Positions 11,090-22,667 are shown, counted from the stretch's first letter. The stretch is DNA of 64,000 nt from Channallabes apus (GCA_030522415.1 CM060107.1:51712307-51776306), one strand, 5' to 3'. A program made the numbers and translations. The notes: generated by a model not told the origin, from the letters alone.

Positions 11090-11603
11090 TCCTGTTACAT
11101 TGGCCCTGATCATAATGATCACACTCTATACTGTAGATCACCTACTGCAAATTTGTCAGTTTATCATATTCCTGTGTTGACAGGAAGATCTATCAGTGAA
11201 TGATGGAATTTAACTATGATTTAACTAGAGCTAAATGTAACATTTATGATAAATTTAACCTAAATTTAAAGAAGTAAAAAAGACGATACAAAGATCTAAA
11301 AGCCACAACCTGTCGAGTCTGTTTTTATCTTGTGTTACTCTGCAGCACTGAAACTCTGCATACCACCAAAGTTGAGTGGCGAGAGACACAGGACGAAGGA
11401 GACATGAACTCAGGACATAGACAGGGATTAATAAAGCTCTGGCACAAAGTTCTCGTTTAATTATGTTGTAAACAGGTTTGATAAATATCAGTAAATCAAT
11501 AACACATGCTCATGCTTTAAAGCTATTTGATGGTAAATTCTTACGTACTGTATACTGTTTCCTGGTATATTACTACATAGATATAGAGAGACATATAGAT
11601 ACT

Positions 11604-11640
<37 letters not shown>

Positions 11641-11643
11641 CAC

Positions 11644-11692
11644 CTTCAGTGACATGAAGCTGTATGAGGAGGAGAAGAAAACACACCTGCAT
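11644..11692 (-). CDS. Exon: signal peptide of an Ig-type receptor
   Basis: Minus-strand exon from ATG (11692-11690) to 11644, followed by donor GTGAGT. It encodes MQVCFLLLLIQLHVTEG: a short n-region, a leucine-rich hydrophobic core and a likely cleavage end, closing in phase 1 as the V-set exon at 8349 requires. An upstream in-frame ATG exists (near 11782), but the inner ATG gives a normal signal peptide. It would direct the receptor to the secretory pathway. A (GA)n tract lies just inside the intron (about 11606-11638). Linkage to the 8032-8349 exon is inferred from strand, order and phase only. Confidence 0.6.
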
Positions 11693-11699
11693 TCTTACT

Positions 11700-12345
11700 G
11701 ACGACCCAAACACACACATTAATCCAGAGAGAGAATTAGAGCTAAACACACACTGACCAACTGCTGCACCGAGTCTCATCATAATGAACACACTCTACAC
11801 ATCACACACTGCAAGAATAGCACATTTCATTCACACATTCAGAGGAAGTGCAACCACAGGATTTACAAAAATTACAACAGAAATGTAACGTCTGTCATGC
11901 ACATTGCACAACGAAACTAAGTTTATGCTCTAAAAACTAATACATTATAATACATTTTCTAATGCTAAGAAACAGTGAAGCAACATTTAATGTAGTGTGT
12001 GATTAAGTTCAATACAACTGCAAAAACCGTGTGTCATTTATTGTACAGTACTTAATATGGGGTGCATTCTGTATAGTAGAGGGTGGAGCCAGGGCCAGAG
12101 GGGTGGCCACAGTGGTGCCTGAAAGAGGAATGAGACACCATTTCAAAAAAGAGACACCATTTCTACAAGCTTGGAGAGACATTTAATGTAAAATCATGAA
12201 ATCAAGAGAATACAGTAAGACCCCCATATGTCACCATGCAGAACCTGTGGATTTTACACGCTTGAGTGGTTTTATTAATCAGATGAATAATTTATCACAG
12301 GCGGGGATGCTGAAGTTGTGAGGTAGCATGTCATGAGGGTAATCT
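11700..12345. other. No supported gene
   Basis: Presumed upstream region of the receptor exon at 11692. AT-rich, with a short AGACACCATTTC repeat near 12130-12165. Nothing else recognised. Confidence 0.45.
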
Positions 12346-12810
12346 GAGGCTACAGGCTTATATACAGTGTACATTACTGCACCTTGTGTGAGGCTACAGT
12401 CTTATATACAGTGTACATTACTGCACCTTGTGTGAGGCTACAGGCTTATATACAGTGTACATTACTGCACCTTGTGTGACACTACAGGCTTATATACAGT
12501 ATACATTACTGCACCTTGTGTGAGGCTACAGGCTTATATACAGTGTACATTACTGCACCTTGTGTGAGGCTACAGGCTTATATACAGTGTACATTACTGC
12601 ACCGTGTGTGAGACTACAGGCTTATATACAGTGTACATTACTGCACCTTGTGTGACACTACAGGCTTATATACAGTGTACATTACTGCACCGTGTGTGAG
12701 GCTACAGGCTTATATACAGTGTACATTACTGCACCTTGTGTGAGGCTACAGGCTTATATACAGTATACATTACTGCACCTTGTGTGAGGCTACAGGCTTA
12801 TATACAGTAT
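12346..12810. repeat. 44-bp minisatellite, about 10.5 copies
   Basis: The unit begins GAGGCTACAGGCTTATATAC and contains GTACATTACTGCACC. Starts were checked 44 bp apart at 12346 and 12390. Copies vary at a few positions (GAGG/GACA, CACCTT/CACCGT, AGTGTA/AGTATA). No gap between units, so not a spacer-repeat array. Confidence 0.95.
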
Positions 12811-13016
12811 TTTAGCATCATTAATGTTTTTCTGCTAACTGAAGCATGCTGCCTTGGAGATGATATTAGTGATCTCTGTATCAGTTCGAACAACATATTC
12901 CATAATATTTATGAATACATTAATCCCATATGTTCAGCAGTTAAAACAGAGGTTTTTACTCCTTAAACTGTAAAACAAACACCTCTACATTTACTTGTAG
13001 TGTACTTCACTGCGAT

Positions 13017-13130
13017 CATGGGGAAGACTGCTGACCTAACAAGTTGTCCAGAAGATGATCATCTACATACACCTTCCAGAAGGAGTGTAAGCCTTCTAAG
13101 GACAAACACTACCACCAACTATTTCGCTGA
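13017..13130 (+). pseudogene. Tc1 transposase N-terminal relic
   Basis: The frame beginning MGKTADL followed by a degraded helix-turn-helix region resembles the start of a Tc1 family transposase. It breaks down after about 35 codons. Around it (12811-13320) there is no other gene. A 3' relic of what may be the same family lies at 46930-47270. Confidence 0.45.
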
Positions 13131-14569
13131 CCATGATGTTGCTTGATTGGTCCGTCATCTCACCTGACCAGACATTTCATTGAAAGATGAGTTGAAATCT
13201 GGGATAAATTCACAAGCATAATGCTTCAAATGTGATTTCAAAAGTGTTTAACAGCTTAATGCAGTGGGTTACATACAGTAAAAACACCAACTATTTAAAA
13301 ACATGTAGGTTTATGAATACTGTAGTAGCAACTTACAGTATATCTATGTACTTAGAATTGAATGTTCAAGAATAAGAGTATCATAAATTGCCGAATAATT
13401 AAAATACACGTGAACAATGAATGTGACATTTGAAATAAAGTTTATCTTAAAAAAATAGAATATCAGGCAAAAAGGCAAAAAACAAACACACTCACAAGGG
13501 AAACACCTAGAAAGAAAAAGACCACAAGGGGAAAATAATACACCACAAGGGGGAAACCATGCTCCAGAAAGGCAAAGCATCTCTCCCGTGTCAACTTTGT
13601 TTCTCGGTTAAGTTGCAAGCTAAACGCTAAAGCAAGGCACTAAGGGATTTTGCTCTCTAAGCTCTATAAGTTTTACTAATATGGCTCCAGGTGTGTAGGT
13701 ATGGATATGCTCTTTTAATCAGGTGTGTTGATTTGTCATTGTGGTTAAGTGCGTGCATCTTCTGTTGATGTTCTTCTACTGCAGATTCACTGTTTCATCT
13801 CCATCATGTGTGCTGTAATGAACTCTATCAGGACCTGGAGAGAAAAATACACACCTGTGTAAAACCGGCCTGCCATGTAAGCAGAAATGTTCAAACACCA
13901 TGTCAATTTGTTTGTGCATCATTTGTGCAGGTTTGTGCTGTAATTTTTTCAAGATATTAAGAGTTTTTTTTTTCATTATATAACATACATATGAAATAAA
14001 ATTTAAGCTCTCTTTCTTTATATCCCGCTCCCTGCCAAGCTACAGTCCCACCATGATCACCTCTGCACTCCATTTCCTTCCACCGCCTTATTCTCCTCCC
14101 TGCACACCTCAGTAATCACCTCTCATCTCTATTTCAACCACGCTCTGACTATGCCTCAGTGCCAGATTATTTCATGCCTTTGAAGCCAATATTGCAGCGT
14201 TCTTCTATGTTTTTGCTTTCACAATCTCAAACCACATTTTTTATTATTTTTTTTTACCAATTTGGATTCTACTGTACCTCTCATGTCTTGGATTCTCACG
14301 CTCTCAGACATTTTGTTATCGACCTTTGGAATTGTTTAGCAACCATGAATTTGGATCACAGACTATCTCAGACTAGTGCTTTTTCACTATGAATGATCTT
14401 TGCAAACCAGCCACTAACCTGAGCGAGTTCCTTTCGCCCACCCCAGCTTTCATTGCGGAGTTCACTCCTCTCTCATCGACTCTCAGCGCTTCCACCTTCT
14501 CGCAAGACTCATGCTTCTCACTTCTGCATTCCTACCAGGCTTATGCTGCACACAGAGTCCGGGCCACAA

Positions 14570-14975
14570 ATGGATCCAGCACACACAGTTCGCTGAGAGG
14601 GCCACTAGAGAGCAGGGGAGTCCTCCTACAGTAGGCATCCACCCACAGGAAATCAGGCAGATCACCAATACGCTCAAAACCATCACAGAAACTCTGGTGT
14701 CACTTACCACCCAGCTACAACGACCACCCCGGCAAACTCTCCCCAGGCTTCCCTTCCAGTACACGCCATTGGTCATGAACCATGCCTCCCTGCCCCACTT
14801 ACTTATGATGGGAATCCATCTGCCCTTAGTTTCTTTCTGCCTCAGTGCTCCCTGTGTGTCCTCTGCAGGCTGAATCATTTCCCATCAAATGATCCAAGGT
14901 CACATATCATTACTCTCCTCTCAGGAAAGGCAAGCGAGTGGGGAACAGCATTATTTCAGACTTGTTGCTTCATGT
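14570..14975 (+). pseudogene. Ty3/Gypsy gag relic
   Basis: Reading from the ATG at 14570 (MDPAHT) with frame breaks, the segment around 14770-14970 translates as a Gypsy gag core. It includes PLTYDGNP, SFFLPQCSL and HIITLLSGKASEWGTALF, the same layout as the gag of the intact Gypsy at 37.4 kb but another lineage. Stops and shifts make it non-functional. Possible LTR-like sequence lies on either side (about 14015-14565 and 15020-15330) but I could not define ends. Duplicated at 52695-53100. Confidence 0.6.
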
Positions 14976-15096
14976 ACAAAGCATTTACAGATGAAATAAG
15001 TAATAAGTAATAAATAACTTCTGCATTCTTACAAAGCTCACGCTGCACACAGAGCTCCCGTGCCGGCTCTCTGCACTACCACGTCCCAGCCAGGCT

Positions 15097-15142
<46 letters not shown>

Positions 15143-15587
15143 CCTCCCAATGCTGAACAGCAATCTCGCCAGCGTCAAGTGCATTACCAAGGCCCCTACA
15201 TTATCTGCCAAACCTATTTCAAGCTTCACCTAAACTAAATATCAGCACAATAAACTGCGAGGAGCTTCTTCCGACCCTTCACCTGCACTTGGATCCATCA
15301 TGACCTCTCAGAGCCCTAACAGAGGCTATTCTGGATAGTTTTGGATTATATGGGTGAGGTTGATGGGGGGCTGAATGAAAACAAATCTTTATAACTTTTT
15401 CAAACTGATTAAGACATTTATTTTCACTAGATAAATGAACTCACACTGTTTTGTACACAGGTAATAGTAAAGCAGGTTCTTGGGGTTGAGTTGGAGTCTG
15501 AGTTTGAGAAGCAGTCACAGTAATTTGTTAGAAACTGGCTGTTACTGTTTTGTGAACCTTTTAATTTATTAAGTAGTTAATTATTCA

Positions 15588-15708
15588 TTCATTCATTCAT
15601 TTTCTATACCGCTTAATCCTGTGTTCAGGGTCGCGGGGGACCTGGAGCCTATCCCAGGAGACTTCGGGCACTAGGCGGGGGACACCCTGGACAGGGTGCC
15701 AATCCATA
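15588..15708. repeat. Dispersed teleost repeat, copy 2
   Basis: Starts in an ATTC tandem run (TTATTCATTCATTCATTCAT), then the GGAGCCTATCCCAGGAGAC and CACCCTGGACAGGGTGCCAA blocks shared with 7704-7830. In duplication copy B this repeat is truncated at its CTGGACA by a deletion. Confidence 0.7.
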
Positions 15709-15833
15709 AGTAGTTAATTAAATAAAATTTATTTATTAATTAGTTTATAGCATATTTGAGAATAACTGAAACTAAATTAACCTTTATATAATTTTATAAA
15801 CACTAATTCATACGTTTCTATCACCTTATAATC

Positions 15834-15837
<4 letters not shown>

Positions 15838-15888
<51 letters not shown>
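15838..15888. repeat. (GT)n microsatellite
   Basis: About 25 GT units immediately downstream (minus sense) of the receptor transmembrane exon. Confidence 0.95.
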
Positions 15889-15893
<5 letters not shown>

Positions 15894-15946
15894 TCATTAC
15901 AGTTTGATGAGAAGAGCTTGAATGTTTGAATACATGTGTACTGTAC

Positions 15947-16054
15947 CTTTCTTTTTGGTGCTGCAATAGAAGACAGTTACGATGATGTGCAGAAAGATCA
16001 CAGTCACCACAGCGAAGGGGACGAAGGGGACGAAGGGGACGAAGGGGAGAGACT
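15947..16054 (-). CDS. Exon: transmembrane segment of an Ig-type receptor
   Basis: A 108-bp minus-strand exon between acceptor CTCTGCAG and donor GTACAG, phase 1 at both ends. It encodes a short juxtamembrane piece in which a 9-bp unit is repeated to give PFVPFVPFVPF, then one hydrophobic helix (AVVTVIFLHIIVTVFYC) and a basic stop-transfer STKKK. This is a type I membrane anchor. With the stalk exon (16525-16581) and half V-set exon (16935-17072) it makes a colinear phase-1 series, so they are probably parts of one receptor gene. No cytoplasmic exon was recognised. The exon is missing from duplication copy B. Confidence 0.65.
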
Positions 16055-16524
16055 CTGCAGAGACTTTATTAATATCAGTAATTAAAAATTACTTTTCAAT
16101 TTTCACAATTTTCCATTTTATTACACATTTACACTTGCTTTAAGAGAATATTACATTACAGATTGGTATGTGAGTGGAGCAGTTTATTACATTTGAAGGT
16201 TTTTTCAAAGAAACAGCTAATGTGCAAATTACTGTACTTGTACATTAATCAATATTTAATACGTATTGCAGGATAAAATCTGTGATTTTATATATGAAGT
16301 TTTACTATCTAGAAATCAGGATCATAAATGGAGTGTGAATATGATTTTAAAAGAGAAGTTTGAGATTTAAGGAAAAATGTCATTTTCGCCTGGGAAATGT
16401 TCATTAACGCAGTTAATTGATCGTTACATTTCCAGATGTTTCAGAGTGTGAATTTATTGTCTTCGACCGCCATGGTTGGTTTTGTAGGTGTGACATCTAC
16501 AAAAACATTAACACCATGTACTAC

Positions 16525-16581
16525 CTGGTGTGGACGTTGGTTTGGCCTGTGGTGTGGGTCTTAATGGTCTTCCTGTGGCCT
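16525..16581 (-). CDS. Exon: Thr/Pro-rich stalk of an Ig-type receptor
   Basis: A 57-bp minus-strand exon bounded by acceptor CCTTGCAG and donor GTAGTA, phase 1 to phase 1. It encodes about 19 residues rich in Pro and Thr (ATGRPLRPTPQAKPTSTP), suited to an O-glycosylated extracellular stalk between an Ig domain and the membrane helix. It sits between the V-set and TM exons in the right order and phase. No sequence family is recognisable, so the call depends on context. Confidence 0.55.
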
Positions 16582-16934
16582 CTGCAAGGACAAAAATATG
16601 TAATCTTTTGTATATAAACACACACATCAAAGTTACAGTAGCTCAGAAAACAGATAATCCATAACCATAGAAACTGAAATAGATGAACGGCAGGACATGA
16701 TACAGAAACACTTCACATCTGTTTTTAAAAGTAATTTCTGCTTTTGGCAGCAAAACTGAATAAATGTACTAAATAGCATTTTATTATACAATAAAAGTAG
16801 AATACAAATATTCCACTTTGATAGACATCCAGCTTCACATGCTTTATACACATGAGATCAGTTTACCTTTTACTCTGACTTAGAGGTCTTTAAATGTCAT
16901 GAGATTATCACTGAAGTTGCATTGTGTCATTTAC

Positions 16935-17072
16935 CTTTAACAGTGAGTCTGACATCTCTGTATTCACCACCTTTAACACTACACCTGTAACCTCCTCCAT
17001 CCTCTACAGTCAGGTGTGATATGAGCAGAGAGAGATTTCCTGAAGAGTGATCATTAACCTTCTTAACTCTTT
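16935..17072 (-). pseudogene. Half V-set Ig exon, 5' part missing
   Basis: The minus-strand segment from a usable acceptor (CTCTGCAG before 17072) to donor GTAAAT (16934) is 138 bp and phase 1-1. It holds only the C-terminal half of a V domain: VNDHSSGNLSLLISHL, then DGGGYRCSV with the F-strand cysteine and the G strand. Compared with the 8032-8349 exon, the B-strand cysteine and the WRK tryptophan are gone, replaced by unrelated sequence encoding VFVHDNVCCSAERVKK. A half domain cannot form the disulphide-bonded fold, so this looks like a decayed exon, although the splice frame survives. Duplicated at 53908-54045. Confidence 0.65.
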
Positions 17073-17242
17073 CTGCAGAGCAGCACACATTATCATGCAC
17101 AAACACTGTCAAGGAAATAGTAATTATGTTAGCAGGTCTACAGCACACAGGCATAGTCCACTGATTTCCTCGAATTATGTTTCTACTGAGACAGGCAAAA
17201 TGTTTACATGCTTGTGATGCAGCTCATATCAGGAAATATATA

Positions 17243-17757
17243 CAGTGGCTTGCAAAAGTATTCGGCCCCCTTGAACTTTTCCACATTTTGTCACATTACA
17301 GCCACAAACATGAATCAATTTTATTGGAATTCCACGTGAAAGACCAATACAAAGTGGTGTACACGTGAGAAGTGGAATGAAAATCATACATTATTCCAAA
17401 CATTTTTTACAAATAAGTAGCTGCAAAGTGGGGTGTGCGTAATTATTCAGCCCCCTTTGGTCTGAGTGCAGTCAGTTGGCCATAGACATTGCCTGATGAG
17501 TGTTAATGACTAAATAGAGTGCACCTGTGTGTAATCTAATGTCAGTACAAATACAGCTGCTCTGTGACGGCCTCAGAGGTTGTCTAAGAGGATATTGGGA
17601 GCAACAACACCATGAAGTCCAAAGAACACACCAGACAGGTCAGGGATAAAGTTATTGAGAAATTTAAAGCAGGCTTAGGCTACAGAAAGATTTCCAAAGC
17701 CTTGAACATCCCACGGAGCCACTGTTCAAGCGATCGTTCAGAAATAGAAGGAGTATG
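17243..17757 (+). mobile_element. Tc1 element, 5' half only
   Basis: Left end CAGTGGCTTGCAAAAGTATT after TA, then the leader and the first about 50 transposase codons (MKSKEHTRQVRDKVIEKFKA, the first HTH). The frame then stops and a T-run follows. The catalytic domain and right inverted repeat are absent. Duplicated at about 54219-54735. The rest to 18833 is AT-rich with a (GT)n run near 18392 and no supported gene. Confidence 0.8.
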
Positions 17758-18833
17758 GCACTTTTTTTTTTTTTTATTATCATTGACCTATGCCATGTTG
17801 CCAGCATGGATCTGTGCCGCTTGTGTTTATGGGATAAGAAGTAATAAATAATAATACAAATTTTATTGCCAAAACTATAAAGTATTAATTATATCAAAAA
17901 CCACTGCCATGAACAGACTGTAACTTCAACACGCTTAAACATAACACAGGAAGTGTAAACTTAGCAGTATAGCATTAAACACAGACATGATAATGTCTAT
18001 TGCGCAGGAGAACTGAATCTATGTTCTAAAATATTATGAATCATCTAATGGCAATAAACCATTGGTAATAGACTATTTTTTATTATTTATTTCTTTATTT
18101 ATTTGCATCACAAAACAAAACACAAAAAATATGTCTTTATTGTATCTTACAGGATGTCCCATGAAGCAGAGATGTTCAGCTGCAGTCTACAGCATCACTG
18201 ATCTGACTCCATCTAGTGGCTTCCTATGGTAAGTGCATCACAAGAAGAAAGCTTATAGAATATTTTTTATATCCCAATGCGCATGTAATAGATTTTTTCA
18301 TATTATTTTAAAATGTTCTTTTAATGTATGTTTCATTTAAAAATAAATGACAACATTACAAATGGTTGTACTATTTCACTTTGAAACTGCGTGTGTGTGT
18401 GTGTGTGTCTCATTATTTAATTACTTAATTGAGGTAGCTATTTTAAAATTTCAGTATTCTGCATATTTAAACATTTTACACACACTTCTGCATTTCACAC
18501 ACTTCAGTATTCAGTAGACTTAAATTAAATTAATAATTTATGCAATTCTGCATTCCGTATACAGTATGTATTCTTTATACTTTAGTACCCCTTACACTTT
18601 GGTATTACATAAATTTCTTATTTCTTTGCGTCTTTGTTCAGTTGTTTATTCATTTATTCATGCATGCATCAATTCACCTACCTACCTACCCTGATGTTAA
18701 TTTGTCTATATTGCATACATTATTGACTATGTGTATGACATCTTGTGTGTATATATACAGTAGATGAGACAAATATATAAGATATAACTGTTTTGATATA
18801 TGTATATTAACAATAAATTGACAGCACATCACT

Positions 18834-19382
18834 CATCGGCATCGCTTGGCCATTTTTAGGGGGGTTTTAGCCCCCCTAACATTTGTACTCAGCCCCCATA
18901 AAAATTCTCCATTAACGTCACACAAATTGCTGGTCCCCCATCATCGTAACCCTTTAAATTTCATATGAAAGTGTTCGGCTCCTCCCCGTGTTTCAGCGAG
19001 TCTTCAATTCACCATCACAGAGGGAGGATTAAGTCAAGGTGTGTGTTTTTTCGATAAATTGTTATATCTGCATCAGTGCAGTCCTTTCTCATAAATACAG
19101 TTTACAAAATGTCATGAGGGATTAATCAGTTAAATCTTCGCTATGTTCACCCTCATCACACCAGCTGTTTCCTCTAGTGAACATGAAGCCCTTAATACAG
19201 ACTCTATGACCCTATGGTTACATTTTTCTGATTGTACCTGCACATAGAAAAAGGTTTATACGGTAAACAGCATGTGTGATCAAGAAGACTCATTTTAGTA
19301 CTGATTCTGAACAAATCAAATATGTGTTAAACATCTATGGGGGCTGAGCCCCCCTTAACTGAAAATCCTCGAAACGCCCCTG
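18834..19382. mobile_element. hAT-like MITE (E1), short form
   Basis: Ends CATCGGCATCGC and CGAAACGCCCCTG are imperfect inverted repeats, with inner AGCCCCCCTAAC and GGGGGCTGAGCCCCCC blocks. Left flank 8-mer is ACATCACT (18826-18833) and right flank 8-mer is TTTATACT (19383-19390), so this copy lacks a matching target duplication. Same family and orientation as 44171-45593 and 55839-56394. No coding content. Confidence 0.75.
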
Positions 19383-19989
19383 TTTATACTGTAGCACATT
19401 TCATACACAATGGTAATTCAAATAGCTTTACATTAAGAAAGTAAAACTATCATAAAAATTAATCACAACAGTAAAAACAAGGAATTAAAAAAAAGGTTTA
19501 AAATTGTATTTAAAATTAAGACACTTAGAACAGAATGGATATTGATTATACAAAACGTCTCGGGTTACATTTCTGTAACCCTGTTCCCTGAAAGGCGGGA
19601 ACGAGATGCTGCGTGAAAACGCTATGGGAACCAGTTTGTCGCGTTGCCGGTCGTTGAAGCATGCTGTGAAAACACGCCAAAGTTTTTGGCTATATATAAC
19701 CTCGACAGGTGACGTCATCTGATTAGATGTACGTGGAGGTTATAAAAACAGGTGAGCCGGCAACAACCTCAGATTAATTTGTCTGAACAGCCGTCCGGTC
19801 ACGTTCCCTTTCAAGGCTACACTCGATGCTGCGTGAAAACGCTATGGGAACGAGAATACCAACGCCGCCGCACTACAGGTGTCTGGACCCCAAGGTTGTG
19901 TAGCGTGTGGCACAAAGCCGAGAAGGTCTCAGAACCATGCCTGGGCAGCTAACTCGGGGCTTTGCCTGAGCCCGGAGTAGCATGAACAT

Positions 19990-20180
19990 CCAGATTATAA
20001 TGTAACGTAAATGTAATGTGTGCGGGGAGGAGCAACCCTCCGTGTCACACAATTTGCTGCAGGGGAATACCTCTTGCTGGTGCAAAAGGAGGCGATCTCC
20101 CTGGTTGAATGAGCCCTGCTTCCTAGAGGCGAAGTGAACCCACGCGCCTCATAGGAGAGGGCAATATGCATCTCTCACCC
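19990..20180 (-). pseudogene. DIRS tyrosine recombinase fragment
   Basis: Minus-strand translation gives ARGFTSPLGSRAHSTR, which carries the HxxR box of tyrosine recombinases, then RGIPLQQI and SPHTL, which precede the catalytic tyrosine region. The enzyme would integrate the circular DIRS DNA without target duplication. Broken frames. A partial duplicate of this block lies at about 20510-20650. Confidence 0.55.
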
Positions 20181-20944
20181 AGTGTAGTGGTGGCCGCTCC
20201 AGTGGCCCCAAGACATGTAAAGGCTGCTCTGACCTACACCACCGGCTGATGCGTTAGACGTAAATCTGAAGAGCACCTGCTGGACACAGTAAGTGAAGTC
20301 TCTCCTGCTCCGAAGCTGTAAAGGCGGAGGATGGAATGCTTCAAAACAATAGGGTGATGTTTATGGACTTAGGCCGATAGCTCAGTGAGGATGCAGTTAC
20401 GTGCATCCTGAGAGTACTTGGGCACAGGCCCGAGGACAACTTTCCTGCAGGGACTCCAGCACTGAAACAATTCAGGAGTGGACTGGGTCTACCTGCTTTG
20501 CACACACACTTGCTGCAGGGGAATACCTCTTGCTAGTGCAATAGATGAGGCGATCCCCCAGGTTGAATGAACCCTGATTCCTAGAGGCGAAGTGAGCCGA
20601 CGCGCCTCATAGGAGAGGGCAATGGCATCTCTCACCCAGTATAGTGGTGCTCTGACTTACGCCACTGGCTCATGCGGTGGACGTACTGTAAATCTGAAGA
20701 GCACGTACTGGACAGTAAGTGAAGTTTCTCCTGCTCGTTACAAATGGAACTTTTCGGGAAGATAGTTCAGTGAGGACGCGGATAAGTACATCTTGAGAGT
20801 ACTAGGGCACAAGCCTGAGGACAAGCTTTTCCTGCCGAAACTCCAGCACTGAAACGTTTCGGCAGTGGACTGGGTCTGCCTGCTTATCACACACTTGCTG
20901 CAGGGGAATACCTCTTGCTGGTGCAATAAACGAGGCGATCCTAG

Positions 20945-21835
20945 ATCCAGAGTCAGGGAGTAGCAAAGGGGACATTTGCTGATCTTGCGAGGCAAAGCGG
21001 TCCACCTCTGCTGCATGAAATCTCACCGAGATTGACTGACTACTTCGGGGTGGGGTTTCCATTCCCCATGTGTCAGAGATTGACTGGACAGTTACAACTG
21101 CTCTCACATTCATATGCCCTGGACCGTAAATCGCGCTGAGGGACAGGAACCTGGTGCGCTAGCTATTCAGCGGCGCGAGCACAGTCCGCCCTGGCGATTA
21201 ATATATGAGACTTGCCATAGTGATGTCCACCCGCAATGGGACATGGCACTCTCAACCGCTGGAGGAAGTGCTTTAGGGCGAGAAATAGAGCCATCATTTC
21301 GAGGCAATTGATGTGCCGTACGAGAAGAAGGCCTCTCCACTTTTAAAAAACATTCCATTTGAGGGCATAAGCTCTTGAAGAGGGATAATAGATCCAGAGT
21401 CAGGGAGTAGCAAAGGGGACATTTGCTGATCTTGCGAGGCAAAGCGGTCCACCTCTGCTGCATGAAATCTCACCGAGATTGACTGACCACTTCGGGGTGG
21501 GGTTTCCATTCCCCGTGTGTCAGAGATTGACTGGGCAGTTACAACTGCTCTCACATTCATATGCCCTGGACCGTAAATCGCGCTGAGGGACAGGAACCTG
21601 GTGCGCTAGCTATTCAGCGGCGCGAGCACAGTCCGCCCTGGCGATTAATATATGAGACTTGCCATAGTGATGTCCACCCACAATGGGACATGGCACTCTC
21701 AACCGCTGGAGGAAGTGCTTTAGGGCGAGAAATAGAGCCATCATTTCGAGGCAATTGATGTGCCGTGCGAGAAGAAGGCCTCTCCAGCACCCTTGGGCTG
21801 GGACGGTCACCTAAGACCGCACCCCCCGCCCGTGA
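20945..21835. repeat. 447-bp tandem duplication inside DIRS copy A
   Basis: AGATCCAGAGTCAGGGAGTA begins at about 20946 and again at about 21393. The two blocks, covering part of RNase H, are nearly identical. Copy B of the segmental duplication has only one block (near 58033). A 45-nt stretch (about 21336-21385) is found only in the first unit. Confidence 0.85.
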
Positions 21836-22050
21836 GGGAAGCATCTGTCGTTAGCATCTGCGACGACAAGACGAACTTAGAGTGGGACCCAGAGTCAGAA
21901 CCCGGGGTCTGAACCACATAGGACGGGTACGAAGCACCTGGCGCGTAACCCCTGTTGGGGATTGGCCCTAGAGTGAAATCCCCTGTCTTAGCCACAACTG
22001 AAATGCTCTCATGGGCAGGCCCAAGGGTCACCGTGGATACGGCTGCCATA
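21600..22050 (-). pseudogene. DIRS RNase H region fragment
   Basis: Minus-strand frames read DASLTGGG, then RHINCLEMMALFLALKHFL and SYINRQGGLCSRR, the RNase H signature of DIRS elements. Frameshifts separate the pieces. A second partial copy lies at 21165-21465, from the tandem duplication. Confidence 0.6.
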
Positions 22051-22337
22051 AGAGCTAAGATCTCTGAAAGTGATGGTCACTTTCTTGGTCTAGCTCAGTG
22101 GTTCTCAAACTTTTTCTGTCATTCCCCACTTAACGGGGTGAGCAAATTTTCGAGCCCCACTTGTCAACAAAATAATAACGAAATCGGCCAAGTTTACTGT
22201 TTATTGAAATATCAATTTCTAAACCAATAAGGTCAAACAACACCAAGTTAAAAACAGATAAAATACACGTGCAATTGTTATAAAAGGCTTACGTTGTCAC
22301 TTATCATTGCATAATTGACCCCATGTTTATTAGCTGC

Positions 22338-22610
22338 TCAATAATCGTTTGTAGTTTTTTTGCACTGGCCAACTTTGAATGAAGCCATTTGTGCTTTGCT
22401 GTCCACTGATTCAGATGTTACCATGCGATTCTCCTGCTGTCTGTATTCTGCCAGCTTTCTTTGAAAGAAGTCGAGTGGATTATTAACGTGACTGGAGTGT
22501 GTTGTCTCTAAGTGTCTTCCTAATTTGTTGGGTCTCATGCGGTCTGCTGCCAGCAGTTTAAGACACAAAGCACACACGAGCCTCTCATCTGCCCCCACCA
22601 TCCCCACCAT
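22338..22610 (-). pseudogene. hAT transposase N-terminal zinc-finger fragment
   Basis: Encodes VCALCLKLLAADRMRPNKL, then GRHLETTHSSH and PLDFFQRKLAEYR. This C-x2-C...H-x4-H finger plus helix is typical of the N-terminus of Charlie/ZBED5-like hAT transposases. About 90 residues remain; the DDE/hAT-C region is absent. It would serve in DNA binding. Confidence 0.6.
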
Positions 22611-22667
22611 GAATCCAAGCTCAAGTTAGGCTTCATTAGGGGTGGACGATATAACCAAAATCTTCTA

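Noticed and set aside
12346..12810. CRISPR-like array
   Set aside because: Units are contiguous 44-bp tandem copies with no unique spacers, in a vertebrate genome; it is a minisatellite.
14483..14878. Minus-strand 131-aa frame and plus-strand 120-aa frame
   Set aside because: Both overlap the broken Gypsy gag relic in the wrong frames; only the gag frame shows family motifs.
19752..21113. Small proteins from open frames in the 20-21 kb region
   Set aside because: They are pieces of the decayed DIRS recombinase and RNase H, duplicated in copy B with the same breaks.
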